From Bacillota bacterium (GTDB lineage: Bacteria > Bacillota > Clostridia > Acetivibrionales > DTU013), in assembly GCA_023426125.1 (NCBI GenBank), contig JAFABI010000002.1, positions 1 to 64,000 on the forward strand: a stretch of DNA of 64,000 bases. Reading direction: 5' to 3'. The notes under the pieces were generated by a model that was not told the origin of the DNA, ran no database searches, and worked only from the letters and a program-made list of their open reading frames with translations. The position numbers were made by a program, and so were the translations under genes. Positions 10,485 to 20,939 of this stretch are shown here, one piece after another. Within the stretch, counting starts at the first letter, position 1; every line of letters starts with the position of its first letter.

Positions 10485-11012
10485 TTAAAGCGTTGTATTC
10501 TTGCATATTCCAATGAACGCAATAGCAACACCACACGCAATTGCATAAGAAAACCTGAACCTGGCCTTGTCATTTTTATCGCTGAAATCGGTATAAGGCT
10601 GCAGGGAACAGGTCAAAAAACAGGTTTTCAAATAGCACGCAAGATAACTTCCTCTTGCCCTGAAGCTTTTATTGGTCAGCATTATGCTGCATGCAATAAT
10701 GCCGCCGGCGATAAAGGAATAAGCCATTGCATACAGGACAAACCTGACGCCGGCGATAGCGCCGATAGCGCAAAACAGCTTTATATCCCCTGCTCCAAGC
10801 ATTCTAAGGGCAAAGAAGATCAGCAGCAGGGGAATGGGCAAAGCGGCAGCCAGCAAAGAGCCTGCCAATCCGGAAAGTCCGCTGGCAATGGAATTTGTCA
10901 AAAATCCGGCCGTCAGAAAAATGACGATAATTGCGTTTTTTATCTTGTATGTTCTTATATCGCTGATTAATGCCATCACAATCAGCAAAAAAAGCTGTGT
11001 GTACTGAAGCAA
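10485..11012 (-). CDS. Type IV prepilin peptidase (A24 family, CpaA/TadV-like)
   Basis: A 175-residue polytopic membrane protein. It carries the two aspartates of the A24 signal-peptidase family: SDIRTYKIKN just after the first membrane segment, and GAGDIKLF near the middle. The long N-terminal cytosolic Cys domain of PilD is absent, so it is the short CpaA/TadV type. A TTG start at 11012 is chosen because AGGAGG lies 9 bases upstream and the protein then begins at the first membrane helix. Upstream ATG codons would add a hydrophilic tail without a ribosome site. No pilin or secretion ATPase gene is in the window, so its substrate is unknown. Confidence 0.8.
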   Translation of the reverse strand: MLQYTQLFLLIVMALISDIRTYKIKNAIIVIFLTAGFLTNSIASGLSGLAGSLLAAALPIPLLLIFFALRMLGAGDIKLFCAIGAIAGVRFVLYAMAYSFIAGGIIACSIMLTNKSFRARGSYLACYLKTCFLTCSLQPYTDFSDKNDKARFRFSYAIACGVAIAFIGICKNTTL

Positions 11013-11397
11013 AGACCGCAACCTCCTGTAAATACTTGCGACAGTGGATGGTTCTTGCCTGTCGCGCTGTTCGCCATGCAAAGGTTATGCTTACTGTCAC
11101 GGGCGGATGGTTAATGGCTGCCCCTACATTGACGCCTGGCTGCCAATAATCATATATAATGTAATTAAATGTAATCATAACCAAATTTATGCGATTTGTA
11201 AAGTCACAGATGAAATTCGGGTTTGTTGTGTATCTTCTGTTAATCAATAGCCTTTTTTTGACGATATAATCTTTATATTGTATCCTTATGCCTGCATGCG
11301 TGGGGCGGGCGGTACAAAATTTATATGTTTTAATAGCATAGCGCTAAATAAAAGGCTGCGTGCTTATGATAAAATAGAAGTGTCGGGGGTCAATTTG
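11013..11397. other. Divergent intergenic region
   Basis: About 385 bases between the prepilin peptidase and the first Fn3-SLH gene. A possible sigma-A promoter for the rightward gene is TTGACG near 11258 with TATCCT 17 bases later. No convincing gene or RNA was recognised. Confidence 0.4.
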
Positions 11398-14300
11398 ATG
11401 AAACGTTTGAAAAGAATCCTTTCCTTAATACTTGCACTGTTGCTTGTATACGGACTTTTTCCCGGACTGTCGGTAAATGCGGCGCCTGCAACAGCTGTGA
11501 ATATTCTTGTCGACAATTACCAGGCCGGCAGGCTTGATTTTCACTGGGACAATTTTTCCGGTGTCCGGTCGGTGGTGATCTCATACCATACGCCTGATGC
11601 TTCCGATAATGCCGTGCCAAATAGCCAGACATTGAACCAAAGCACAAATTCTACTTTCATCTCCGGTTTGAAGTTGGACTACATATACGACATACGAGTG
11701 AAATTATACAGTCAGCAAGATGGAAACGGTGAATTACTGGGAGAAGGACTTCTTTATTATCTGCCCGGGATTAGTTTTTATGTTGAGACAGTCACACCGA
11801 CTCCCGCATATACGGATATAACCGGCGGCGGTCGAGAATCGGGGGACAAACCTGAGCTGAAGCTCAGATGGAAAGAGCCAAAAATAAATACTACCAACGG
11901 ATTTGTTTATATGACCCATGACAATTCAGGGGCGTATACCGCTGCAAACCTGGCTTTTATGCAGACGCAGCTCAACAATATCTATACAAATAAACTCAGG
12001 GTGATCGATTCATTAAATTACAGGATAAACATTGCCTCAGACCATGGAAAATTGGACGGAACTTCATCCCAGGCTTCAATCCTTATAAACGGCGATGGCA
12101 CCGGTACATACAAGGCCAATGTGTCCAACATTCCTGCCACCTGTGTGGTAAGCAGAAATAATACGGATGGGTATTATAGTTTTAACCTGGTGGGAAGAAA
12201 AGACAATACAGTTCAGGCGCCCGATGTTAATCCCGGGGATGATCGGCTTCCGGATAATGAAATACTTCCAGGCACGGTTTACTTTATGAATATTAAGCCC
12301 GTATTCCCCGAGGCAGCCAAAAGTCCGGTAACGGTGAGCAGCAGGGATGATTATTATGGAAGCATGCCCATGGGAGCGATGGATTATGCCTACACCCCTA
12401 TAAGATTTCAACTAAGCAAGGACAATGCAAACAACATATTTATCAAGATATATAAAATCAATCAGGGCAGTCTGGACCTGCCCACATTGTATTACCATTT
12501 GCAGGTCAGTGACGATCCTTCCATACCTGGTGACTGGACGGATATAAAGCGAATGGAAGATTCGTATTTCAGCGAGGGTGATTTTGCCATTACGATGATT
12601 TCCGGCGTAAACCCAAACAACGATATCTATTATAAAATTGTAGTAAAATCCGATGGCGTCGATGACAGGCTGGAATCTCTCGGCATGCCCTATATGCTCT
12701 CGGTTGATACAAGTAAACCGCCGGTGCCGCTGAACATCGAAGTTATTAACAGGGAGCTCCATGTAGGAACGGTAACTAATCCGTCCGGGGTAAATGTCCA
12801 GGTGAAGTCAACGGACGTTACTTTATCCTGGGACAAACCGGCCAACTGGAATGACGTAAAAGACGATCTTGTATTCCACTTTATGCTCAGCACCAGCCAG
12901 TCGGATTTGACAACGGAAGTACCTTTATATGTTAGCGGGTTGTATGGCGACACGAATAAATATGAGAACAGGATTTGGAAAAGCTATATACCCAAATTCA
13001 GGCTTGAAAAATTTGTCGATGCGCGATCGGAAAATATTAAGGAGGAAGGCAACAGGCTTTCCACCACCATAGGGGCCTTTGACCTGTTCAAGGCCGATAA
13101 ATGGGAGACTGTCGGTACATCGGTTTACAGTCTGCCTAACGAGCCGGACAAGTATCCGACATTCCTTGCGCCCAATACGGTATACTATTTCAAGATGTAT
13201 ACGACAAAAGCGGAAAATGCAGGCTCGGTAATATCTTCGGAAATGTCCGACCAGTCGCTTATCGGCAGTTTCACTACTTTAAACGGAGTAGAGCTTGATG
13301 TGCCGCTACCTGCAAACCTGAGGGCCGAAACGAACGGCAAGAATACCGAAATAACGCCGCCGGTCAATTACATCGAATTGGTATTCGACAAAGTCGTCAA
13401 CCTGGATTGGAGAAACTATACCAGCGATTTCAATCTTACCGAATATAATTACTCTATCTATTATGATATTTATATGAATTCCAGGACAGATACACCCTTT
13501 ACCCTGATCGGCACCACGGAAGAACAGGAAGCGGACGTTCTATTTACGGGTGCGGACGACCCGGCCAGTACTTCCATTAAGGCAAGAATCTCCCAATTTA
13601 CGGATTATTATGATAACGTAATCGAGAGATTCGGATACAATCTGCTGCCGAATACCACCTATTATTTTACCGTTAAGACAAGACTTGTCATTCAAAGCAA
13701 AACCAACCCCAACGATAGGGTGGAAAAGCCCTCGGCCAGTACGGCCATCCTTCCGGTGACAACCATTGTCCTTGTTACGAATCCTCCGGACGATAACGAC
13801 CGTAAGCCGCTTACCCCCACCGATTTCACCATTGCGACCGACAGAGACGGCAATCAGCTGCTGACCGGAAACAGTGTGACTTTCACCTGGGAAAGGAAGG
13901 AATCCGACGTTGTCTATGAGCTTATCCGGACAACGAAGAGAGTGGGCCCTACAGACCCGCTTTCTACCTACGAAAATGATCCTGAATACACCAGCTTCCT
14001 GGATGCTTATGATCTTCCCAGCGACGGCATTGCAAACAAAAAAGTCTATCTTAACCCCGATCCGGATGCCGATCCGGCGGTAGGTCCTGAAGGAGATTTC
14101 AGCTACGACAAGGATACCGGGATGTGTACCTATACCGTAGACTTGCAGTTGTTCCCTAACAGGCTGTATTACTTCAGCCTGAAGGCCGTAAGGCTGAACA
14201 CTCAAAAGGTATCGGTTGCGGAGAGCGCCTGGGTGTCCATACCTGTTACCACTTCTCTGATTGAAGCTCCGGCGGAGCTGGTTGCAATAACCGATGCACA

Positions 14301-16401
14301 ATTGGGGTTTTTCTGGGTGGACGGCACTCAGGGCATGACAGCCGAGGATTACAGGATATATGTGAGAGGCCCCGGAGATTCCGCTTATAAACTGATTACA
14401 CGTTCGGGATCATCCGTCGTGAAGGACAGGGATGGAAGGACCTACTACGGAAGAGTAACCAACCTGAAAGTTAATTCCTACTACGATATCAGGGTTTTCA
14501 AAGGTGCAGGCAATGAGACCCTGGTCTATGAGAAAAAAGGGATGAAAACCAGGGATGGTTATCACGAACTGGAAGTAAGATGGAAGGGACTTGCCGTTAA
14601 TAATTATTCGTATTATGAGATAGCCATTCGGGCGGAGGATGCTCCGGAATATACTATATTGACAACATCGGATCTTGAGTGGTATACGGATAAGAACGGA
14701 GCCTCGCTTCCATATTATACGGAGGAAACGTCCCAGACCGCCGGCAACGATTCTATGTTTTTCAACGCAAAAATAAAGTCAGCCCTGGTAACGCTTCCTG
14801 GCGGTCTTCAGACCCATCAGGCGCTCAAATCCAATACCAAATACTACATTAAAGTGAGAGCGGTGCGGATTGACGCTGCGGATTCGGCGCTTGTATCCTA
14901 TTCCAAGTATATCGGGCCGGTAGAGGCCAGAACGGAATTCAACCAGGACGATTATGACGATGACGACAAGGATAATGAGAACGAGGCTGATTTCCTCGAA
15001 AAAATCGAACAATTGGAAAAGGGCTATTACTGGCGGGTGGACATAGGCAACAGTGAGGCTGCGCAAATCCTGCTGAAGAGTGAAAGGGTTGTCAATGCCA
15101 TCAATAATTTAACGGAAGCTTCCTTTACCCTTGACATGTCCGAGCTGTCGCTAAATATAGGCAAGGACGTAATTCTTGTCCCCTTAAACGTTATAAAGGC
15201 ATTGAATGCCAGAAACAAAAGCTTGATTATAAAAACCAACGGAGCGGAGTATATTTTGCGTCCCAGGTCCCTTGACACCGCTGAAAATCAGCAAATAAGC
15301 GACCTGCTGGGACGCACTGCCGTAAAGGATTTGTATATGCAGCTTGTGATTGCTCGGATGGACACTTCACCTTCATCGCTGCCGGCCGGAAATGAGCGGA
15401 TATCGGCGGTAAACGACCTTGAGATCCAGGCCGTAGGCTCCTCCAAAACAGATGCGGAGCTGAAAAACCTTTTTTATGACAAACTGTATAATAAGGAAAG
15501 CGGACTGGTGGGCGATAAACTGGATATGCTGCTGAACGCTTACATGGGCAGCGGATCCGGTGCCTCCAGGACAGCGGATCAGTATATGGCAAAGCTCATT
15601 GAAATGATTGAAAAAGAGCTTTCGGAATACATAAACTCAACATTGGAATCGGTGAAATTGAGAACTTCGGTACAAACGATCACCCAGCTGGGAACACCGG
15701 TTTCCGCCACACTTTCCTTCAATGGCAGCCGCCAGGGCTTGAAAAACCCCTATGTGCTTTATGACGGAACCGATGCCTGGCAGAAGCTAAGCACAAATGT
15801 GGTGCAAGCCCCTTCAAGCCTCACCTTTAATGTGCTGAAAACAGGAAAGTATGTTGTCCTGCTTGCGCAGAGCGGGATTGCGGATGTCCCGGATAGCCAT
15901 TGGGCAAAGGGGGATATCGGCAAATTGACTTCCAGATACGATCTGAGTGATGTTTTTACCGGGGTTAACACCGCATTTGCACCGGAAGACCTTGTGACGG
16001 GAAAAGAAATCATCCTGCTCTATGAAAAAGTAACGGGCAGAACCGATGGAAATGCCGGACTGGATATAAAGCAAAAGTCAGCCAGGCTGGGACTGGATGC
16101 CATCATAAACCCCAATGCCGTTTTGAAGAATGTCAAGCGGCAGGAAACAGCGGCGGTACTCATTAAGCTGTTTGCAGTGAAGAAAGGCGTCAGTGAAACG
16201 GCTTTGAAGCCCGGCAGGACGATTATGCTGAAGGATGAAGCCAATGTCGGCGATAGTTATTATCGTCCGGTGATACTTGCCGTGGATCTGAAGTTTATGG
16301 AGACCGACACCGGTAACAATTTCAAGCCCCTTGCATCTGTGACACGGGCTGAGGTTGTTTCCGCATTCGTCAGGCTGCTGGAGATGACGGGGGATCTGTA
16401 A
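11398..16401 (+). CDS. Secreted multi-Fn3 protein with C-terminal SLH repeats
   Basis: A 1667-residue cell-surface protein. The ATG at 11398 starts a typical signal peptide (KRLKR, then a Leu-rich core, then VNAAPA); the frame is open further upstream, but that stretch is not signal-like. The body is a chain of fibronectin type III-like modules, recognisable by recurring NTVYYFKMYT, NTTYYFTVKT and NRLYYFSLKA strands. A very acidic linker (DDYDDDDKD) near residue 1185 precedes a beta-rich domain ending in an IIKTNGAEYILRPR segment, and then divergent SLH repeats (DSHWAKGDI) in the last 180 residues. It is a paralogue of the next gene, with the same domain order. A structural or adhesive S-layer-associated role is inferred; no catalytic motif was found. 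Confidence 0.8.
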   Translation: MKRLKRILSLILALLLVYGLFPGLSVNAAPATAVNILVDNYQAGRLDFHWDNFSGVRSVVISYHTPDASDNAVPNSQTLNQSTNSTFISGLKLDYIYDIRVKLYSQQDGNGELLGEGLLYYLPGISFYVETVTPTPAYTDITGGGRESGDKPELKLRWKEPKINTTNGFVYMTHDNSGAYTAANLAFMQTQLNNIYTNKLRVIDSLNYRINIASDHGKLDGTSSQASILINGDGTGTYKANVSNIPATCVVSRNNTDGYYSFNLVGRKDNTVQAPDVNPGDDRLPDNEILPGTVYFMNIKPVFPEAAKSPVTVSSRDDYYGSMPMGAMDYAYTPIRFQLSKDNANNIFIKIYKINQGSLDLPTLYYHLQVSDDPSIPGDWTDIKRMEDSYFSEGDFAITMISGVNPNNDIYYKIVVKSDGVDDRLESLGMPYMLSVDTSKPPVPLNIEVINRELHVGTVTNPSGVNVQVKSTDVTLSWDKPANWNDVKDDLVFHFMLSTSQSDLTTEVPLYVSGLYGDTNKYENRIWKSYIPKFRLEKFVDARSENIKEEGNRLSTTIGAFDLFKADKWETVGTSVYSLPNEPDKYPTFLAPNTVYYFKMYTTKAENAGSVISSEMSDQSLIGSFTTLNGVELDVPLPANLRAETNGKNTEITPPVNYIELVFDKVVNLDWRNYTSDFNLTEYNYSIYYDIYMNSRTDTPFTLIGTTEEQEADVLFTGADDPASTSIKARISQFTDYYDNVIERFGYNLLPNTTYYFTVKTRLVIQSKTNPNDRVEKPSASTAILPVTTIVLVTNPPDDNDRKPLTPTDFTIATDRDGNQLLTGNSVTFTWERKESDVVYELIRTTKRVGPTDPLSTYENDPEYTSFLDAYDLPSDGIANKKVYLNPDPDADPAVGPEGDFSYDKDTGMCTYTVDLQLFPNRLYYFSLKAVRLNTQKVSVAESAWVSIPVTTSLIEAPAELVAITDAQLGFFWVDGTQGMTAEDYRIYVRGPGDSAYKLITRSGSSVVKDRDGRTYYGRVTNLKVNSYYDIRVFKGAGNETLVYEKKGMKTRDGYHELEVRWKGLAVNNYSYYEIAIRAEDAPEYTILTTSDLEWYTDKNGASLPYYTEETSQTAGNDSMFFNAKIKSALVTLPGGLQTHQALKSNTKYYIKVRAVRIDAADSALVSYSKYIGPVEARTEFNQDDYDDDDKDNENEADFLEKIEQLEKGYYWRVDIGNSEAAQILLKSERVVNAINNLTEASFTLDMSELSLNIGKDVILVPLNVIKALNARNKSLIIKTNGAEYILRPRSLDTAENQQISDLLGRTAVKDLYMQLVIARMDTSPSSLPAGNERISAVNDLEIQAVGSSKTDAELKNLFYDKLYNKESGLVGDKLDMLLNAYMGSGSGASRTADQYMAKLIEMIEKELSEYINSTLESVKLRTSVQTITQLGTPVSATLSFNGSRQGLKNPYVLYDGTDAWQKLSTNVVQAPSSLTFNVLKTGKYVVLLAQSGIADVPDSHWAKGDIGKLTSRYDLSDVFTGVNTAFAPEDLVTGKEIILLYEKVTGRTDGNAGLDIKQKSARLGLDAIINPNAVLKNVKRQETAAVLIKLFAVKKGVSETALKPGRTIMLKDEANVGDSYYRPVILAVDLKFMETDTGNNFKPLASVTRAEVVSAFVRLLEMTGDL

Positions 16402-16406
16402 AGGAG

Positions 16407-16460
16407 AGGGGACGCACCCGCTGAGTTAAGGGTAATCCGTAAAAGGAGGGAATATTCCCT
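16407..16460 (+). repeat. GGGGACGCACCCGCTGAG-type intergenic repeat
   Basis: This stretch, with GGGGACGCACCCGCTGAGTT and a closing AAGGAGGGAATATTCCCT, matches the tandem repeat found at 62889-62981 (GGGGACACACCCGCTGAGT and AAGGAGGGAATTGTCCCT). It lies between the two paralogous Fn3-SLH genes. Confidence 0.55.
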
Positions 16461-16493
16461 TTTAAAAACGAAGAATAGAAGTGGAGTACTTTC

Positions 16494-19400
16494 ATGAAAA
16501 AACTAAAATGCATTATATGCTTCAGTTTACTACTTACAATCCTATTTCAGCTTACAGGCCTGGAATATGTCCTGGCTGCTCCGAATCCGGTGCAGCCGGC
16601 GCCTGAGAAGCTAAGGATCGAAGCTCCGGACGACGCGCCGGATGAGCCGCCCATAGGCTATAATGAATTTTATGATCACTATGCGGATTTCAAAAGCGAT
16701 CCTCAGAAGCCGCCTGTAAATCCTCCTGCTGCGGCAAGCGTTTACCTGAATTATTACCTTCAGGAGGTAAATAAGCCGTATAAACCGGCCAAACCGACCG
16801 TATTGAAGGAAGGCAACGTTCCGGCCCGCATGGTTGGAGGCACTGAGGACAATTCTCTCAGGATGACGAACCTTACATCCGGAACCATTTACTACGCCTA
16901 TTCCAAAGCTTTTTATACCTATACCCTTGATAATACTACCTATACAAGTCCTGAGTCTCCTGCTTCCAATACAGTGAAGTTCCTGACCGATATTTCCATC
17001 AGCGCCATGTCTTTCGGTCCCAACCAGATAAAGATTGAATGGGACGACGTCTGGAATTCGGGCAGGCGGATAGACTACAAGCTTTATGTTTCGGAAAACA
17101 AGACCTTTGCCAATACGCCTCCCATCTATATCGGACAGGAGCAAATGGGACAAAACGGGCCTGTCACAGTCAATCAATCCACCGGCAAGCTGGAATACAT
17201 CCATACGGTCAGGGATCCGGGAAGGGTTTACTACATCAAAATCGTACCGGATGTTAATGAGCCGGGGCTTAAAAGATCGGCTGAGAGCCCTACAGTCGCA
17301 GTGAGCAGTTATATACTCGCTAAGACTACCAGGATGTCCACTACCGACTTCGGGACCGTATGGAAGCTGGAATGGAGTCCGGTGGTTACCGGATTGGGCG
17401 ATAGTACCATTAAGGTTTCCTACCAGATTTACAAAGGGACCTCCGATACCGGTTCTCTTGAGCAATATGTGGCAACGGTGGATGATACGGTGTTTTTCTT
17501 TACACTGCCGCCTGACGAAAAGAGCAGTTATTATATTATCAAAGCTGTGGTAACCAGAAACGGGGAGGACGTGTATCCCGGCATCAGGATCCAATCGGAA
17601 AAAATTTATGTGAAGGAATCCGAAGTGCCTGCCAATCCGGCCACCCCTGAGATTGTCGACGAGTTTAAAAATGCAGGGATAACCGTCATCAGCTATGTAT
17701 ATGAATTGAAGCCCAACAGCGCGACGATTCTCTGGAGAGCGCCCAAGAAGGGTACTGGTGCCGTAGACACCGATGTGGTGTACGACATCTGGTTGATCAG
17801 CGATCCCAACAGCCTTGACGATCCTCCGGCCGGTATGAAGATAGCATCGGACCTGAGAATGACGGAAAGTAATTATGTCATGAGCGGCACAACCTTATTA
17901 GGCTACAAATATGTTGTCAATAATCTGACGCCCAACAGCACCTATTATTTTAAAATTGTCGCAAAAAAAACCTTCCTGGAATTTGAGGATAATGTGCTTG
18001 TCAATAAAGTATATACCTCGCTGCCGGCGTTAAAAATCATCATAACACCGGCGGATGGCCCTATCGACCAGCCGGTGGCGCCAGGCCGCCCGCCCGTCGC
18101 GATAAAAAAGGTAAACGGAAAGGATGCGATTACCGGGACTACCGCAACCATTCAATTGAAAAACAAATGGTATGAGTATTTTGAAGAAAATACGGGCGGA
18201 CGTGGAAGATGGGTGTATAAGACGCGGGTACAGCTTGAAGAAATAAGCCCGGGCATTGTAGCAAAAATCGAAAGCGGAAGCCTATCCCAGAAGGAAAGCC
18301 TCCAGTTCCGGAAGGTGGTATATGACAACGGGATCACCTTTGACGTGGGATGTGTGGAATATACCCCTGATTTTGATTATGATGATATTGACGGGCTGCC
18401 TACCAATAAAATCATTGGTTTTCCTTCCACGCCCAACGATCCCAATGAAACAATCAACAATTCCTCTGATCCCCATGCAATTATGGACGGGCAAAGGCAT
18501 AATGTGGACATAACCGTCAGCGACCTGGATCCTAACGCAACGTATGTCATCTGGGTCAGGGCCGTCCGAAGAAGCCAGGATTTGCTTTCCGGACCGTCCG
18601 ACGCGTTGATTATAACTACCGTGCCGGAGATCGAGCAGCCCCTGGAAAAACCCACGGTTCCCGTGTTCAACTTCTTCGAGCCCGGAGACAATTACGTGGA
18701 CCTGGGATGGAACATTGTGCCGGGATATAAATATTACCTGAAATATGCCACCAAAGATGATATAAGCACTGCAAACGAGAGTATCGAGATATTGCCGGAA
18801 GAGCTCGAGAACGTATCCTTTTACAGGGTATTGGAACTGGACCCCGGAACAATCTACTATTTCTGGATACAGGCGGAGGCTTCCAATTCGTCCGGTGAGA
18901 CCATCCGGTCCGAATGGAGCGATTCCCTCATCGTTAAAACGCTGCCGCAAATCGCTCCTTCCACGCCCAAGGGCTTTGGCGTGAAAGGGACGGAGGATGC
19001 AATCACAAAGAACAGCATCACGTATGAGTGGATCGCTGAGGATGGAATGGAGTATATCCTTGAAATCGCCAGTGATATAAACTATGGGGATGCCAAGGAA
19101 TATACCACGGATAAATCCGAATACAAGGTTGAGGGTTTAAGGTCCAATTTTCGCTATTATGCCAGGCTGTATGCCTATGATCCGGAAAAAGAGCTCAGGT
19201 CCCTGCCAACGCAAAGCATTATCGTCCGTACCAAAAGCAGCAGCGATGAGTTTGACTCCGATCAGGATGCGGAGGATGTTATCAGCGGCGACTTTATCGT
19301 CAAGGAGCCTTATGCCCTGGATCATATCTGGAAGATAAGGATCACCGGCGTGAATGCGGATAGATTCATTGAGCATATAAGAAGCGACAATATTCTGGAC

Positions 19401-20441
19401 TATAATATCGATTTGAGTAAACCGCCGGAGGGTACCCAAAGGATTTCCCTGGTAATATCGGCAAGGGTTTTTGCGGCATTGACAAACCTCAAGGAAAATC
19501 TGATCGTAACGACGGAAAGGCTTCAAATTATTATAAGGCCGGGTGTGTTTCCCGATACGACCGTTGATATTGTGTTGTCAAAACCTGTGGATTATGTATA
19601 TGAAATAGGTATTGTGCTCAATAGCACCTCCAGCGGAACGAATACCACAAATCTGACATTTAAAACGCCGGTCACCGGACTTGAAATCAGCAGGATCGAC
19701 AGCGGAATCTCAATTCCGTATGAGAAGATGGTAAGGCCGTTGAAGCTGGTCTATCAATATAGCTCCTCCGACTGGTACAAAGAAGGCACAACCGCCGGGT
19801 ATGTGCTTTCCGGTAATTCCAGCGGCTGGCAGAAGAACAATTCTACGGCTGTATATAATGCTGACAGCCGGACGGGAAGGCTCAGTTTTGAATCCGTTAA
19901 TACGGGACGTCTGGCTGTTGCTGAAGCGGGGAAGGATTTATATGACGATATATCCACCCATTGGGCCAGGAATGCCATCGCAAATGTAGCTTCGGCGCAC
20001 AAGCTCAAATTTGTCAGCGGCAGAAAGTTTGAGCCGGAAAAATACATCACCAACGCGGACGCAGCAAGATTCATGCTGGACATGCTAGATTACAGTTACG
20101 GCGGGGATTATATGAGCATTGCAGTGAAGTCAGGCTTGATAACATCGGCGGATTCTACACAGCCTGAAGCGCAAAGCACCAGAGAAAACATCATCGCAAT
20201 GGCAATAAGGCTCTATGAGTTAAAAGCTTCGGAAAAGGCGGTTTCCACAAGGAACGATACCGGTGTATTCAAGGATATCGGACAGGTAAGCGCATCGCTG
20301 CTGCCAAAAATAAAATTTGCGGCGGAGAACGGCATTATCATCTCCAGATTCAACGATACCCTTGGTCCCAAAGATCCTGTAACAAGGGCTGAGACAGCCG
20401 CATTGCTTGAAAAGCTGCTGCGATACACCGGCGAGCTGTAG
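16494..20441 (+). CDS. Secreted multi-Fn3 protein with C-terminal SLH repeats (paralogue)
   Basis: A 1315-residue protein, likely exported: MKKLKC start, hydrophobic core and an AlaAlaPro end near residue 28. A Pro-rich segment (residues 30-90) precedes a series of Fn3-like modules with recurrent SGTIYYAY, NSTYYFKIVA and GTIYYFWIQA strands. The module before the SLH region ends in LIVTTERLQIIIRPG, the counterpart of the IIRP-type segment in the preceding paralogue. SLH repeats occupy the last 190 residues (THWARNAI; PKDPVTRAETAALLEKLL). A GTGGAG site 8 bases before the ATG supports the start. The two genes lie 92 bases apart and probably arose by duplication. An S-layer-bound structural role is inferred. 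Confidence 0.8.
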   Translation: MKKLKCIICFSLLLTILFQLTGLEYVLAAPNPVQPAPEKLRIEAPDDAPDEPPIGYNEFYDHYADFKSDPQKPPVNPPAAASVYLNYYLQEVNKPYKPAKPTVLKEGNVPARMVGGTEDNSLRMTNLTSGTIYYAYSKAFYTYTLDNTTYTSPESPASNTVKFLTDISISAMSFGPNQIKIEWDDVWNSGRRIDYKLYVSENKTFANTPPIYIGQEQMGQNGPVTVNQSTGKLEYIHTVRDPGRVYYIKIVPDVNEPGLKRSAESPTVAVSSYILAKTTRMSTTDFGTVWKLEWSPVVTGLGDSTIKVSYQIYKGTSDTGSLEQYVATVDDTVFFFTLPPDEKSSYYIIKAVVTRNGEDVYPGIRIQSEKIYVKESEVPANPATPEIVDEFKNAGITVISYVYELKPNSATILWRAPKKGTGAVDTDVVYDIWLISDPNSLDDPPAGMKIASDLRMTESNYVMSGTTLLGYKYVVNNLTPNSTYYFKIVAKKTFLEFEDNVLVNKVYTSLPALKIIITPADGPIDQPVAPGRPPVAIKKVNGKDAITGTTATIQLKNKWYEYFEENTGGRGRWVYKTRVQLEEISPGIVAKIESGSLSQKESLQFRKVVYDNGITFDVGCVEYTPDFDYDDIDGLPTNKIIGFPSTPNDPNETINNSSDPHAIMDGQRHNVDITVSDLDPNATYVIWVRAVRRSQDLLSGPSDALIITTVPEIEQPLEKPTVPVFNFFEPGDNYVDLGWNIVPGYKYYLKYATKDDISTANESIEILPEELENVSFYRVLELDPGTIYYFWIQAEASNSSGETIRSEWSDSLIVKTLPQIAPSTPKGFGVKGTEDAITKNSITYEWIAEDGMEYILEIASDINYGDAKEYTTDKSEYKVEGLRSNFRYYARLYAYDPEKELRSLPTQSIIVRTKSSSDEFDSDQDAEDVISGDFIVKEPYALDHIWKIRITGVNADRFIEHIRSDNILDYNIDLSKPPEGTQRISLVISARVFAALTNLKENLIVTTERLQIIIRPGVFPDTTVDIVLSKPVDYVYEIGIVLNSTSSGTNTTNLTFKTPVTGLEISRIDSGISIPYEKMVRPLKLVYQYSSSDWYKEGTTAGYVLSGNSSGWQKNNSTAVYNADSRTGRLSFESVNTGRLAVAEAGKDLYDDISTHWARNAIANVASAHKLKFVSGRKFEPEKYITNADAARFMLDMLDYSYGGDYMSIAVKSGLITSADSTQPEAQSTRENIIAMAIRLYELKASEKAVSTRNDTGVFKDIGQVSASLLPKIKFAAENGIIISRFNDTLGPKDPVTRAETAALLEKLLRYTGEL

Positions 20442-20939
20442 TTAACATAAAAATTAAATTATTGGAAACAGATAGGGTTGAAAAAAGAAATTCAGCGTAG
20501 GGGCGGCCACTGGCCGTCGGGTATTTGATACCAAAAATTGCATTTATGCGGACGTGCAATGCGTACCTGCAGTTTTTCATACCCTAGTACTGCTCTATAA
20601 CTGGGCATTAAGTAATATTTTAGTGCTTCTGATACTACAGCGGAAAATTTTATTATCCTTGAAGAATAGCGCGTTGAAACCTTCGTGATCTTTCTTCAAG
20701 ACGCATAAATGCCGATGAATTAGCGCTTTTTTTGTTATAGTACCAGTGATTATTTTTATAGAAATTTATCGAATGATAATTGTGTAAAATCATTTAAAAA
20801 AATGCTGTACAGCCAGTTATAATGCAGGTTTTAAAATATTGCATGTATATCCCCCTTTTAAAGCGGCAATAATTTTATTGGTGATTTTCATCCGTGAAAT
20901 TGTGCCGAGGTTAAAGATACTGAAAAGGGGGGCGAAGCA
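20442..20939. other. Repeat-bearing intergenic region before ywmB
   Basis: About 500 bases without a gene. It holds a GTAGGGGCGGCCACTGGCC palindromic repeat at 20497-20520, matched at 23088-23110, and a GCAATGCGTACCTGCAG segment at 20556-20572, related to ones near 23200, 25580 and 60355. The AT-rich second half presumably holds the ywmB promoter, but none was clear enough to call. Confidence 0.5.
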
